From: Myxococcales bacterium
GTDB taxonomy: Bacteria > Myxococcota_A > Polyangia > Polyangiales > Polyangiaceae
Length of the DNA stretch: 64,000 nucleotides
Direction of reading: 5' to 3'
NCBI GenBank assembly: GCA_016794345.1
Contig: JAEUKE010000192.1
Location: forward strand, 27,096 to 91,095
Shown here: positions 34,059-42,279 of the stretch, piece by piece
Numbering within the stretch: the stretch's first letter is position 1
How the letters are laid out: each line of letters begins with the position of its first letter
The notes under the pieces: generated by a model
The model's input: the letters and a program-made list of their open reading frames with translations, nothing else
Told to the model about the DNA's origin: nothing
The model's database searches: none
Translations under genes and position numbers: made by a program

Positions 34059-35359
34059 CGTCGAGCTCCTTCCTCGGTGAACGCGGCGGCGGCGGCGGCG
34101 TGCGCCGGCAGGCCCTCGGCGCGCGCGAGGAGGGCGACGTCACCCGCCATGGTGGCGGCGGCGGCGCGGTCGACGCGCTGGTAGGTCGTCCACCTCACGA
34201 AGTCCTGCGTCGAGAGCCCCGAGAAGCTCCGCGCCGCGCCGGCCGTCGGGAGCACGTGGTTGCCGCCTGTCATGTAGTCACCGAAGGCGACCGACGACCC
34301 GTCACCATAAAACACGGTCCCGGCGTGGAGCACCCGATCGAGGACCGAAGCGGGATCGCGCACGGCGAGGAGCAGGTGCTCGGCGGCGTACGCGGCGGCG
34401 AAGGGCCAGGCCTCGTCGAGCGAGCGAATCGACAGGATCGCCCCGCGAGAGCCGAGCGCCGCCGCCACGACCTCACGTTTCTCGGGCTCGGAGGCGGCGA
34501 GCGCCCGAGCCACCCGCGAGGCGAGGTCGTCGCCCACGACGAGCGCGACGCAGCTCGCGTCCGGGTCGTGCTCGGCCTGGGCGAGCATCTCACGAGCGAG
34601 GTGCTCGGGGTCCGCGCCCTCGTCGGCGATGACGAGGATCTCGCTGGGCCCCGCGGGCGCGTCGATCCCGACGGAGCCCGCGACCTGACGCTTGGCCTCG
34701 GCGACGTACGCGTTCCCGGGCCCGACGATGCGATCGACCTTCGGAACCGTGGCGGTGCCGAAGGCGAGCGCGGCGACGGCCTGCGCGCCGCCGATCGCGA
34801 AGACCCGGGTCGCCCCCGCGATGGCGGCGGCGGCGAGCACGACGTCCGACGGGAGCCCGTTTGGCCCGGGCGGGCTGCAGACGACGATGTCGCGGACCCC
34901 GGCGACGCGCGCAGGGACGACACCCATGAGCACGCTGCTCGGGTAGGCGGCGCGCCCGCCCGGCGCATAGACCCCGACGGCCGCGAGCGGATCGGGGCGG
35001 CGACCGACGAGCACGCCGGGCTCCACCTCGACCTCGGTCCGCGCCGGGAGAAACGCCCGGTGCACCGTCTCGAGGTTCCTCTTCGCACGCTCGAGCGCGC
35101 GGACGATGCTCGGGTCCAGCCCGCCGACGGCGCGGGCCATCTCGGAGCGCGACACCTCGAGCGCGCGGAGCTCGACGCGGTCGAAGTCCTTCGTGAACGC
35201 GACGAGCGCGTCGTCCCCTTCGGCTCGGACGCGTTCGATGACGCGGCGAACGGAGTCGGCGACACGCGCCTCCGCGTCGGGGAGCGCGCGCTGGAGGATC
35301 GCGGCGCGCGCGGAGCTCGTCAGTTCGGCCAGCGGCCCGGTGAAGGCGACGGCGATCAT
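34055..35359 (-). CDS. hisD: Histidinol dehydrogenase HisD
   Basis: 434 residues from ATG 35359, typical length. Motifs: LVGRRPDPLAAVGVYAPGGRAAYPSS (pieces), VCSPPG, IVGPGNAYVAEAKR, GIDAPAGPSEILVIAD (zinc and NAD site signature), EHLLLAV and a C-terminal GDYMTGGNHVLPTAG. Catalyses the last two oxidations to histidine. Start and stop overlap hisG and hisC by 4 nt. Confidence 0.97.
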   Translation of the reverse strand: MIAVAFTGPLAELTSSARAAILQRALPDAEARVADSVRRVIERVRAEGDDALVAFTKDFDRVELRALEVSRSEMARAVGGLDPSIVRALERAKRNLETVHRAFLPARTEVEVEPGVLVGRRPDPLAAVGVYAPGGRAAYPSSVLMGVVPARVAGVRDIVVCSPPGPNGLPSDVVLAAAAIAGATRVFAIGGAQAVAALAFGTATVPKVDRIVGPGNAYVAEAKRQVAGSVGIDAPAGPSEILVIADEGADPEHLAREMLAQAEHDPDASCVALVVGDDLASRVARALAASEPEKREVVAAALGSRGAILSIRSLDEAWPFAAAYAAEHLLLAVRDPASVLDRVLHAGTVFYGDGSSVAFGDYMTGGNHVLPTAGAARSFSGLSTQDFVRWTTYQRVDRAAAATMAGDVALLARAEGLPAHAAAAAAFTEEGARR

Positions 35360-36255
35360 GGCACGAGCCTCTCGATGCGGGTCACGAGGATGCCTTCGCA
35401 GCCGATCGCCTTCAGCCTCGCCACGATGCGGTAGATCTGCGCCTGCGGGACGACCGCGTGAACGGCCACGACCTCGCTGCTCGATCCGCCCACGTCGACC
35501 ACCGTAGGGCCGGAGATGCCGGGCAACACCTCACGCACGGCGTCGAGCGCGCGGCGGGGGACGTTCGCCATCAGGTAACGTTGACCACGCGCGCGGACCA
35601 CGCTCTCGAGGGCCATGCCGAGCTCGTCCACCGCCGCGGCGACGGCGGGATCGAGCGAGGCTCGCGGGCGGGTGACGAGGCGCGCAGAGGACTCGAGCAC
35701 GGTGGCCACTTCGGTCAGGCCGTTCACGCGGAGCGTGCTGCCGGTCGAGACGAGGTCCACGATGGTGTCCGCGATGCCGAGGTGCGGCGCCACCTCCGCT
35801 GCGCCGCTCACGGGCACGACCTGCACCGATCGACCGCGGGCCTCGAAGAACTCCCGTGTCATCCGCGGGAACGCGGTGGCGACGCGCGCGCCGTCCGGGA
35901 TCGACTCGAGGCTCGGCTCGCCTTCCCGCAAACGCATCGCGACGACGAGACGGCAGCGGCCCATGCCCAGGTCGACGACGGAGTCGAGCGCGCGGCCGGA
36001 CTCCGCGACGCAATCCCAGCCGGTGATGCCGGCGTCGGCGGCGCCGTCCGCCACGAACTCGGGGATGTCCTGCGCGCGCACGAAGAGCGCGGAGAACTCA
36101 CCCCCGAGCGAGGCGACGAGGGCGCGGTCGTTTGACGCCCGGACCTCGAGGCCGGCGTCAGCCAGCGCGCTGCGCACGTCCTCCACGAGCCTTCCTTTGT
36201 TGGGCAAGGCGATCCGCGCTCGAGAGGGCACGACTGTCGATTCGTTTTTGCTCAC
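35356..36255 (-). CDS. hisG: ATP phosphoribosyltransferase HisG (long form)
   Basis: 299 residues from GTG 36255, with GAGGA 6 nt upstream. The catalytic half has RIALPNKGRLVED, DIPEFVADGAADAGITGWD and the PRPP/phosphate loop DLVSTGSTLRVNGL. The extra ~80-residue C-terminal domain (YLMANVPRRALDAVREVLPG...VVAVHAVVPQ) is the ACT-like histidine feedback domain of the long HisG, so no HisZ is needed. It is the first structural gene of the operon, 117 nt downstream of the His-rich leader ORF. Confidence 0.96.
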   Translation of the reverse strand: MSKNESTVVPSRARIALPNKGRLVEDVRSALADAGLEVRASNDRALVASLGGEFSALFVRAQDIPEFVADGAADAGITGWDCVAESGRALDSVVDLGMGRCRLVVAMRLREGEPSLESIPDGARVATAFPRMTREFFEARGRSVQVVPVSGAAEVAPHLGIADTIVDLVSTGSTLRVNGLTEVATVLESSARLVTRPRASLDPAVAAAVDELGMALESVVRARGQRYLMANVPRRALDAVREVLPGISGPTVVDVGGSSSEVVAVHAVVPQAQIYRIVARLKAIGCEGILVTRIERLVP

Positions 36256-36284
36256 GTTGTCCTCGTCACCTGGAAAGACAGAGT

Positions 36285-36325
36285 CGGCTGCGAAGCCGCA
36301 GGGTCCGCCGCAGAGGGCGCCACCC
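36285..36325 (-). promoter_or_regulatory. Candidate his attenuator hairpins between leader ORF and hisG
   Basis: Two adjacent stems are visible: GGGT...ACCC with an inner CGCC/GGCG (36301-36325), and CGGCT-TCGC-AGCCG (36285-36298), the latter followed on the minus strand by ACTCTGTCTTTCC, moderately U-rich. The second can also fold as CTGCG-GCTT-CGCAG, and GCAG...CTGC pairs cross the first, so mutually exclusive folds exist. The last stem ends 29 nt before the hisG start, the place expected for an attenuation terminator. Confidence 0.5.
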
Positions 36326-36371
36326 AGCTGCCAAGACGTTTCCGGGCGAATCTCGAGGAGGGGTGAGGCCC

Positions 36372-36458
36372 TCAGCTCGTACCGTGGCGCGCCGACTCGC
36401 CCGAAAGGAGCGCGCCCCGGCAGCGATGATGCTGGTGATGGGCGACGCAGGCGAGCAT
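36372..36458 (-). CDS. His-rich leader peptide ORF of the histidine operon
   Basis: A 28-codon frame, ATG 36458 to TGA 36372, located between a promoter-like pair and hisG. The product begins MLACVAHHQHHRCR: four His in five consecutive codons at positions 7, 8, 10 and 11, plus one at 25. GAAGG lies about 5-9 nt upstream of the ATG. Histidine-codon clusters in short ORFs just upstream of hisG are the hallmark of ribosome-mediated attenuation in enterobacteria; no such leader was assigned here. It is too short for routine gene calling. Confidence 0.7.
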   Translation of the reverse strand: MLACVAHHQHHRCRGALLSGESARHGTS

Positions 36459-36468
36459 GACGGCCTTC

Positions 36469-36497
36469 AGGCTAGGAGGCGGAGCGCCCTCCGTCAA
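36469..36497 (-). promoter_or_regulatory. Candidate sigma-70 promoter of the his operon
   Basis: On the minus strand TTGACG (36492-36497) and TAGCCT (36469-36474) are separated by exactly 17 bp. The predicted transcript would start ~7 nt downstream, just before the leader ATG at 36458. The -35 begins 21 nt beyond the metK-like gene's stop, so the his operon has its own promoter. Confidence 0.5.
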
Positions 36498-36518
36498 GCA
36501 CAGCCCCGAGCTCGGCGC

Positions 36519-37721
36519 TCAGTACAGACGCACGCGGCCGTCGAGCAAGGCGGCGCGCAGGCGAGGCAGCGCGCGCATCTCGTCGTCGAAGATGGCTCGC
36601 ACGACGGGCTCGAGCGCGTGGGTCGAGCCGATCGTCTGCCCGCAGATCTTCACGTGGACCGCGCGTGGATCCGTGATGCGACGGCCGATGCAGGAGACGA
36701 GGGTGACCGCGACGTCGAGGGCGGTGTCGATCTCCGCAGCCGTGCGCGCGGCGATGCGCTCCGCCAGCAGACTGTAGAGCTTGCCGACGTGGCTCACCGG
36801 GTTCTTGCCGGCGGCTGCCTCCATGCACATGGGCCGGTACGGCGTGATCAAGCCGCTCGCGCGGTTGCCGCGGCCCACCTCGCCGTCGTCGCCCGACTCG
36901 GCCGACGTGCCGGTCACCGTGAGGTAGAGCTCCCCTCGCTCCGGATCGTCCGCCGCGTTGAGGACCACCCTGACCTCGTGCGCCGTCCGCCGCGCCGCGA
37001 CCTCACGCGCGAACCGGCGGAGACTCTCTTTCTTCTCCAGGTAGTCCTCGACGCTCTTCACGTGTGCGGCGACGAAGGCACACGCCACCGTGAGCTCGAT
37101 CCTGTCGCCCGTGCGCACGCCCATGACCTTCACGTCCGGCCCGGCCCACGGGCGATCTCGCCGGATCGCGGGGCTGTTCAGCGCGTGCTCGACCTCGAGC
37201 ACCACGTCCTCGAGGTCGGTGAGAGGACAGAACCCCACGCCGATCGACGTGTCGTTCGCGAGGGGCACCTCCCCGCGCGCCGTGCGCTCGAACAGCGCCG
37301 TCAGATCGCTCGAGCCCTCGCGAATGCGCGGGAAGAGCGCGACGTGCCGTTCGACGTCGAGCTGGGGGAGGTGCTTCGCGAACCAGTCGTGGCAAGCCGC
37401 GACGACGATCTCGTCCACCGGGATCGTGACACCCTTGTATTCGCGTGTGGCGCGGCCGGAGAGGTAGATCTCGATCGGCGCGGTGACCTCGCCTCCTCCA
37501 ACCGATGCGCGCGCCCTGCCGCCGCAGAGGAGCACCTTGTCGACGTTGTGATGGAGGACGAGCCCGAAGCGTTCGACGTAAGCGCGGCAAAGCGCGACGG
37601 ACATTTGCTCGGCGAGCGCATCGCAGATCGTGTCCGGATGGCCGATCCCCTTGCGCTCGACGATCTCGAGAGGGCTCCCCGCCGGGCCCGCCCCGACGTG
37701 AGCCTCGACGACGAGCTCCAT
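36519..37721 (-). CDS. mat: Archaeal-type S-adenosylmethionine synthetase (methionine adenosyltransferase)
   Basis: 400 residues from ATG 37721. It matches the archaeal MAT family (PF01941), not bacterial MetK: VERKGIGHPDTICDALAE, LHHNVDKVLLCGG, SGRATREYKGVTIPVDEI, SGDDGEVGRGNR and AAAGKNPVSHVGKLY are the characteristic blocks, while the bacterial GHPDK and GGGAFSGKD motifs are absent. The length equals archaeal MAT (~400). It makes SAM from ATP and methionine. The gene stands alone upstream of the his operon. Whether the genome also has a normal metK cannot be seen here. Confidence 0.92.
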   Translation of the reverse strand: MELVVEAHVGAGPAGSPLEIVERKGIGHPDTICDALAEQMSVALCRAYVERFGLVLHHNVDKVLLCGGRARASVGGGEVTAPIEIYLSGRATREYKGVTIPVDEIVVAACHDWFAKHLPQLDVERHVALFPRIREGSSDLTALFERTARGEVPLANDTSIGVGFCPLTDLEDVVLEVEHALNSPAIRRDRPWAGPDVKVMGVRTGDRIELTVACAFVAAHVKSVEDYLEKKESLRRFAREVAARRTAHEVRVVLNAADDPERGELYLTVTGTSAESGDDGEVGRGNRASGLITPYRPMCMEAAAGKNPVSHVGKLYSLLAERIAARTAAEIDTALDVAVTLVSCIGRRITDPRAVHVKICGQTIGSTHALEPVVRAIFDDEMRALPRLRAALLDGRVRLY

Positions 37722-37841
37722 GGCGCGGGGTAATACAAGTTCGGAGCCAGCCGCGAAAGGCGCGCCCGGTACGAAACGGCGCCGCCGTAGAGTGCAGAGA
37801 CAGCGGCGCAGCGAACGGCTTGCGTGCTCAGGTGCGCCGGC

Positions 37842-38813
37842 TCAGGTAAACGCGCCCCACTCGTCCTCGAGGAGCTTGATGGCGTCCGCGAGGTCGACCG
37901 CGACGCTCTGGGCGAGCCATTCATCGGCTTGTCGGCCGGCGGCGATCGCCGTGAACGTCGGGGGAACGAGGCGCCCGGCGAGCTGGGTCAGCACCTTGCC
38001 GGCGCGCTGCAGGCGGCCGACCCACTCCGAGTCTTTGTAAGGCCCGTCCGCCTGGACGAGCAGCGTCTTGCCCAGGCTCAGGAAGCGAGCGCGGAGCACG
38101 TCCGTCGGCTCGTCGCGTTGCGCGACCGAGCGCCGCACGTCCGCCAGGCCTCGTAGCACCATGCCCACCGGGGTGCCCGGCGTGACCGGCGCCGCGCCCA
38201 GCGACGGACGAAGCGCGCGCAAGGCGAGGAAGTGCTCGCCTTGCGGCGTCTCGATGCTCTTGACGAACTCGGCCCCCGAGACCTCCGCCGCGCGGTGCGC
38301 GAGCTCGCGCGCGGTGGGAAGATCGACCGGGAGCGAGTCCCCCATCTCTTCCTGTCTGGCGATCCCGCCTCCCGCGAGGAGGGGGTCCGCCCACGCCATG
38401 ACGAGGAGCCCCTGCCCGTGCTCGGCGGGCGTGCGGATCCACGACGCGACGACCTGCGCGCGCGCCTCCGCGACCGCGACGCCCACGGCGTCGAGCCAGA
38501 CGACGCGACCTTCTTTGAGCTCGAACTTCGCGGCGTGATCGGCCACGCCGATCTCCCCGAGGCGACCCTGGAGCTGTCGTTCCGAGAGCTGCCAGCGCAT
38601 GAGCGGCGAGAGCGGCTCGCGGCCGTCCTCCCAGTCCACGTTCTCGACGCTGACCACCGGCACCTCGAGGTTGGGCCGCGGCGTCATGGCCGTGACGACG
38701 GGCAACACCGTGGGCGTGGTGTCGAGCTCCTTCCGGCCGCGACGGAGCCGGGCCGCGCTGGCTCGCGCCTGCTTCCTCTTCAGCTTGGTGCCACCGCGTT
38801 GTGCTCTCGCCAT
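37842..38813 (-). CDS. Hypothetical protein with basic N-terminus
   Basis: 323 residues from ATG 38813. The first ~30 residues are Lys/Arg-rich (MARAQRGGTKLKRKQARAS...RRGRK). The rest is a soluble alpha/beta protein with WEDGREPLSPLMRWQLSERQ, LKEGRVVWLDAVGVAVAEARAQVVASW and a C-terminal helical segment. No signal peptide, membrane segment or recognised family. The adjacent hydrolase gene ends 6 nt upstream on the same strand, so the two are probably co-transcribed. Confidence 0.6.
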   Translation of the reverse strand: MARAQRGGTKLKRKQARASAARLRRGRKELDTTPTVLPVVTAMTPRPNLEVPVVSVENVDWEDGREPLSPLMRWQLSERQLQGRLGEIGVADHAAKFELKEGRVVWLDAVGVAVAEARAQVVASWIRTPAEHGQGLLVMAWADPLLAGGGIARQEEMGDSLPVDLPTARELAHRAAEVSGAEFVKSIETPQGEHFLALRALRPSLGAAPVTPGTPVGMVLRGLADVRRSVAQRDEPTDVLRARFLSLGKTLLVQADGPYKDSEWVGRLQRAGKVLTQLAGRLVPPTFTAIAAGRQADEWLAQSVAVDLADAIKLLEDEWGAFT

Positions 38814-38819
38814 AGGACT

Positions 38820-39716
38820 TCAGTTGAGGGGGGCGCGTGAGCGCGCTCCGCGTGCTTCGAGCGGCTCGGCGTGCCGAGCGAGCGCGTCGAGGAGCCGGCC
38901 GCCTCGCCACACGTCGTTGTGGCCGGCGCCGTCGAGGATGAGCAGCTCCGCCCCGGCGATGGCCGACGCGACCTGGTGCCCCATCTCGACGGGGACGAGC
39001 TTGTCGGTGGCGCCGTGCACGACGAGCGTGGGAACGCGGATGCTGGCGGCCTTCTCGAACGTGTCGAACCGATCGCGCACGAGCAGCTGGGCCGGGACGA
39101 TGGGCAGGTACCGTCGCACCATGTCGGGGATCGAAGTGTACGGCGAGATCAGGACGAGGCGAGCGCCCTTGGATCGAACGGCCATCTCGGCGGCGACGCC
39201 GCTTCCGAGGCTCTGGCCGACGAGCACGATCCTGTCGGGGCCGAAGCCGCGGTCGTCGAGCTCGCGGAGCGCGCGCTCCGCTGCGTCGTAGATGGCGTGC
39301 TCGTTCGTGGGTTGCCCTTTCGAGATGCCGTAGCCGGGGTACTCGACGAAGAGGACGCCGAACCCACGCGACACGAGCTCGCGCGCGAGGCCGCTCGTGT
39401 CCACGAGCTCTTCGCCGTTGCCGTGGAAGTGGACGATGACAGGCTTCTGATCTCTCGGCGCCCCGAAGAGCGCGATGACCTCGCCGCGCTCCGTCGGCAG
39501 TCGCCACAACGTGGTGCCCTTCACCTGCGGCTCGAGCCCCGCCGTCGGCGCGGGATAGAGGAACGTGCGATACGCGACGCTGACGAGGCCCAGCAAGGCC
39601 GCGTAGCCGATCGCCGCGCCGAGCCCGAGGCGGCCCGGCACGGATCGAGGCAACACGAGGGAGAGCAGTCGCCTGTTGGTCACGATCCTGGAAAGGATCC
39701 GAGAAACTTTCGTCAC
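38820..39716 (-). CDS. Membrane-anchored alpha/beta hydrolase
   Basis: 298 residues from GTG 39716. An N-terminal hydrophobic anchor (GLGAAIGYAALLGLVSVAYR, ~residues 30-50) precedes an alpha/beta-hydrolase domain. Elements: VIVHFHGNGEELVD (oxyanion), LFVEYPGYGISKGQ, nucleophile elbow VGQSLGSGVA (Ser), PTLVVHGATDKLVP (Asp), and GHNDV (His). This layout matches the ABHD13/BEM46-like group. The substrate is unknown. Operon with 37842 (6 nt apart) and probably with the methyltransferase upstream. Confidence 0.85.
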   Translation of the reverse strand: MTKVSRILSRIVTNRRLLSLVLPRSVPGRLGLGAAIGYAALLGLVSVAYRTFLYPAPTAGLEPQVKGTTLWRLPTERGEVIALFGAPRDQKPVIVHFHGNGEELVDTSGLARELVSRGFGVLFVEYPGYGISKGQPTNEHAIYDAAERALRELDDRGFGPDRIVLVGQSLGSGVAAEMAVRSKGARLVLISPYTSIPDMVRRYLPIVPAQLLVRDRFDTFEKAASIRVPTLVVHGATDKLVPVEMGHQVASAIAGAELLILDGAGHNDVWRGGRLLDALARHAEPLEARGARSRAPLN

Positions 39717-39737
39717 TGTCGAGAGGTTCCGATACGA

Positions 39738-40568
39738 TCACCCCAAGCCCTGACGCGCTCGAGCCATCACGCGGCGAGGGCGGCAGGTCCCCATGAAGTA
39801 GTAGCCGCGGCCGCCGAACGGGAACGAATAGACGCCGTAGGACCACGTGTAGTCGTCCGAGGCCTCTTCGCCTCGGGTCATGTCGCGGAGCTCCTCCTCG
39901 TCGTAGACGCGCATCGTGCTGACGAAGCCATCCCACGCGGAGGCGAGCACGGCGACCGGCGAGGCCCAGGCGAGCAACGCGCGCTCGAGGTGGCGATCGT
40001 GAGCGAGCACCGGCGAGAGGAGCAAGGCGGGGATCCCGGTCGCCGCGAACGGGAGGAAACCGAGCGGGTTTCGCTCGAAGCCTTCCGCGATGAAGAGCGG
40101 CGCGCGCGCGCGAACGGCGCTCCGCACGACCGAGCCGGCGAGCTCGGGCGGCAGGTGGTGGAGCACGTTGAGGATGGCCCGCGCGCGTCCGTCGGACAGG
40201 TGCGCGGGGATGTTCGTTGCGTCGACCGGGTCCGGCACGAAGTCGAGGTGGTGAGGCTGCTCCTTCTTGAGGCGACGCCACACCTCGACGCGCGGGAAGA
40301 GATCCGAGAGCAGGAAACGGACGTGGCTGCCGCGGGCGGCCAGGTGCTCGGCCAGGATCGACGCTGGCCCGCCCGCGCCCGAGCCCAGATCCAGCACCTC
40401 CGACGTGTTCGCCTCACCGAGGAAACGAGCGAACGGGTGGGCGAGGCCGTCGATCACCTTGCCCCAGCGGAGCGTGCGCGACAGCGTCTCGACGATCGTG
40501 TCCCGCAGGACCGCCGGCACCCGCGGGTGATCGTTGAGCTCGAAGGACTGCACGCGAGGGAGCCGCAC
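39738..40568 (-). CDS. Class I SAM-dependent methyltransferase
   Basis: 276 residues. GTG 40568 starts VRLPRVQSFELNDHPRVP; the open frame upstream is Arg/Ser-rich and overlaps the divergent gene's region, so it is rejected. Motif I, VLDLGSGAGGPASIL, binds SAM; RFLLSDLFPR is motif II-like, and ILNVLHHLPPE is a post-motif often seen in such enzymes. A hydrophobic segment (LPFAATGIPALLLSPVL) near residue 175 may contact lipid or membrane. Substrate unknown. Diverges from the 40604 gene. Confidence 0.82.
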   Translation of the reverse strand: MRLPRVQSFELNDHPRVPAVLRDTIVETLSRTLRWGKVIDGLAHPFARFLGEANTSEVLDLGSGAGGPASILAEHLAARGSHVRFLLSDLFPRVEVWRRLKKEQPHHLDFVPDPVDATNIPAHLSDGRARAILNVLHHLPPELAGSVVRSAVRARAPLFIAEGFERNPLGFLPFAATGIPALLLSPVLAHDRHLERALLAWASPVAVLASAWDGFVSTMRVYDEEELRDMTRGEEASDDYTWSYGVYSFPFGGRGYYFMGTCRPRRVMARARQGLG

Positions 40569-40603
40569 GGATTCGGAGTATAGTCGCTGGCGCTCGGTTC
40601 CCC

Positions 40604-41686
40604 ATGCGTGCTTCTTCCGTCCGCCGCGCTGCCTGGTGCGCCCTCGCCATCGCCTCGGTGGTGGGCGCGTTGGCGCACCCGGCCCGAGCGCAGGAGGAGA
40701 AGCCCGCCGACGCGAAGAAGAAGACCGCGAGCCTCGGCTGGACGCGGCTCGACGGCGCAGAGGGCTGCGTGGGGACACGTGAGCTCGCCGAAGGCGTGGA
40801 GAAGATCCTGCGGCGACCGGTGTTCGTCTCGGCCGCGCAGGCGGATCTCGCCATCGAAGGCCGCGCGGAGAAGCTCGGACAAGGCACGGGGTTCAAGGCG
40901 GTCCTCGCGGTGGCGGACGCCGCGGGCAAGCCGCTCGGCACACGCGAGCTGACGACCGAGTCGAGCGATTGCCACGCGCTCGACGAGCAGGTCGCGCTCG
41001 CGGTCGCGCTCATGGTCGATCCGGAGGGTGCGCTCGCGCCGCCGCCGCCGCCCCCCGAGAAAGAGGACCCGCCCCCGCCGCCGCCACCACCGATCGAGAA
41101 GAAGGTCTACGTGCCGGTGCCGGTGCCCACGAAGCCGGAGCCGCAGGAGGAGCCGTGGCGCGGCGACGTGTTCGCGGGCTTCACGCTCGGCTTCGGTTGG
41201 CTGCCTCGTGTCGCGCCGGGCGCAAACGTCGGAGCGAGCCTGGAGCCGCCGTGGTTCTTCCCGATCGAGGCGACGCTCAAGTTCTTCGCACCTCAAACCA
41301 TCGAGGCGCCGCGAGGCGCGACGATCCTCTTCTATTCGTTCCAGGGCGCGCTCCTCGGCTGCCCGCTGCGGCACGGCGGGAGCATCGGTGAGATCCGCGC
41401 GTGCGCGGGCCTCGAGGGCGGGTTCCTCATGGGCGACGGAGACGGCTTCGACACCGAGCCGACGGACACGAGCCCGCTGCGCGCCCAGCTCGGCGCGACG
41501 GTGAAAGGTCGCGCCGAGATCAAGGTCGTGGGTCCGTTCCACCTCGGCCTGGCGACCGGCGTGACGGTTCCCTTCTTCCGCGACGAGTTCGTCTACACGG
41601 GCGCCGGCGGGGGTGAGGCCTTCGTGTTCCAGCAGGCTCCAGTGGCGGGAACCTTGGATTTTTTCGCGATGTTGGCGTTTCCGTGA
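40604..41686 (+). CDS. Exported envelope protein, Pro-rich linker and beta-rich C-terminus
   Basis: 360 residues from ATG 40604. The signal peptide ends AHPARAQ. The first ~130 mature residues include GCVGTRELAEGVEKILRRPVFVSAAQADLAI, followed by a Pro/Glu/Lys linker (PPPPPPEKEDPPPPPPPP) and VPVPVPTKPEP. The last ~190 residues are beta-rich and amphipathic (FAGFTLGFGWLPRV, IEATLKFF, LGATVKGRAEIKV, TLDFFAMLAFP), fitting an outer-membrane barrel ending in a C-terminal hydrophobic pair. Its stop overlaps the ECF sigma gene (GTGA), so they are coupled. Confidence 0.7.
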   Translation: MRASSVRRAAWCALAIASVVGALAHPARAQEEKPADAKKKTASLGWTRLDGAEGCVGTRELAEGVEKILRRPVFVSAAQADLAIEGRAEKLGQGTGFKAVLAVADAAGKPLGTRELTTESSDCHALDEQVALAVALMVDPEGALAPPPPPPEKEDPPPPPPPPIEKKVYVPVPVPTKPEPQEEPWRGDVFAGFTLGFGWLPRVAPGANVGASLEPPWFFPIEATLKFFAPQTIEAPRGATILFYSFQGALLGCPLRHGGSIGEIRACAGLEGGFLMGDGDGFDTEPTDTSPLRAQLGATVKGRAEIKVVGPFHLGLATGVTVPFFRDEFVYTGAGGGEAFVFQQAPVAGTLDFFAMLAFP

Positions 41687-42279
41687 GCGGCGGATCAGAA
41701 AACCCGCCCGACCCAACCAACCAAGGCTCCGTGGACGCCTCGCCAGCCTCGGCACCGAGCCAAGGACCGCCGGTCGCCGTGAGCTTCGCCGAGATCTTCC
41801 GGGCGCACGCGCCCTACGTCTGGCGCTGCCTTCGCCGCATGGGGGTCGACTCGGGCGACGTGGACGACGTGTTGCAAGAAGTCTTCCTGGTCGTGCACCG
41901 GAGGCTCGGCGACTACGACGGCCGCGCATCCATGAAGGCGTGGATCTACGGCATCTGCGTGCGCAAGGCGTCGGACCATCGCAAGCTCGCCCACAAGAAG
42001 CGCGAGCGCGTGACCGACGACGTCCCGGAAGCCGAGACCACGTCGGCCGGCCCCGAGGCGTCGGTCGCAGGGAGGCGCGCGCTCGCCCGCCTCGACCAGG
42101 CCCTCGCCGAGCTCGACGAAGACAAGCGCGCGGCGTTCGTGCTCTACGAGATCGAAGGGCTGGGCGTCGCGGAGGTCGCCGCCGCGGTCGGCGTGCCTCT
42201 CCAGACTGCGTACTCGCGCCTCACCGCGGCGCGCAAACACGTCGAGCTCGCGCTCCGAGACCACAAGGAGGACGCATGA
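41683..42279 (+). CDS. ECF-type RNA polymerase sigma factor
   Basis: 198 residues from GTG 41683, overlapping the upstream stop. Residues ~35-100: region 2, with EIFRAHAPYVWRCLRRMG, VDDVLQEVFLVVHRRLGDYDGRASMKAWIYGICVRKA (pieces). Residues ~135-190: region 4, LAELDEDKRAAFVLYEIEGLGVAEVAAAVGVPLQTAYSRL (pieces), an ordinary HTH. The N-terminal 30 residues are a disordered extension. It is flanked by the envelope gene and a membrane protein that overlaps its stop by 4 nt (ATGA), the usual site for an anti-sigma factor. Confidence 0.92.
   Translation: MSGGSENPPDPTNQGSVDASPASAPSQGPPVAVSFAEIFRAHAPYVWRCLRRMGVDSGDVDDVLQEVFLVVHRRLGDYDGRASMKAWIYGICVRKASDHRKLAHKKRERVTDDVPEAETTSAGPEASVAGRRALARLDQALAELDEDKRAAFVLYEIEGLGVAEVAAAVGVPLQTAYSRLTAARKHVELALRDHKEDA

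Noticed and set aside
37921..40281. A 786-codon minus-strand frame overlapping the hydrolase and methyltransferase genes
   Set aside because: Dominated by Arg-rich low complexity; the two overlapping frames with clear hydrolase and methyltransferase motifs explain this DNA.
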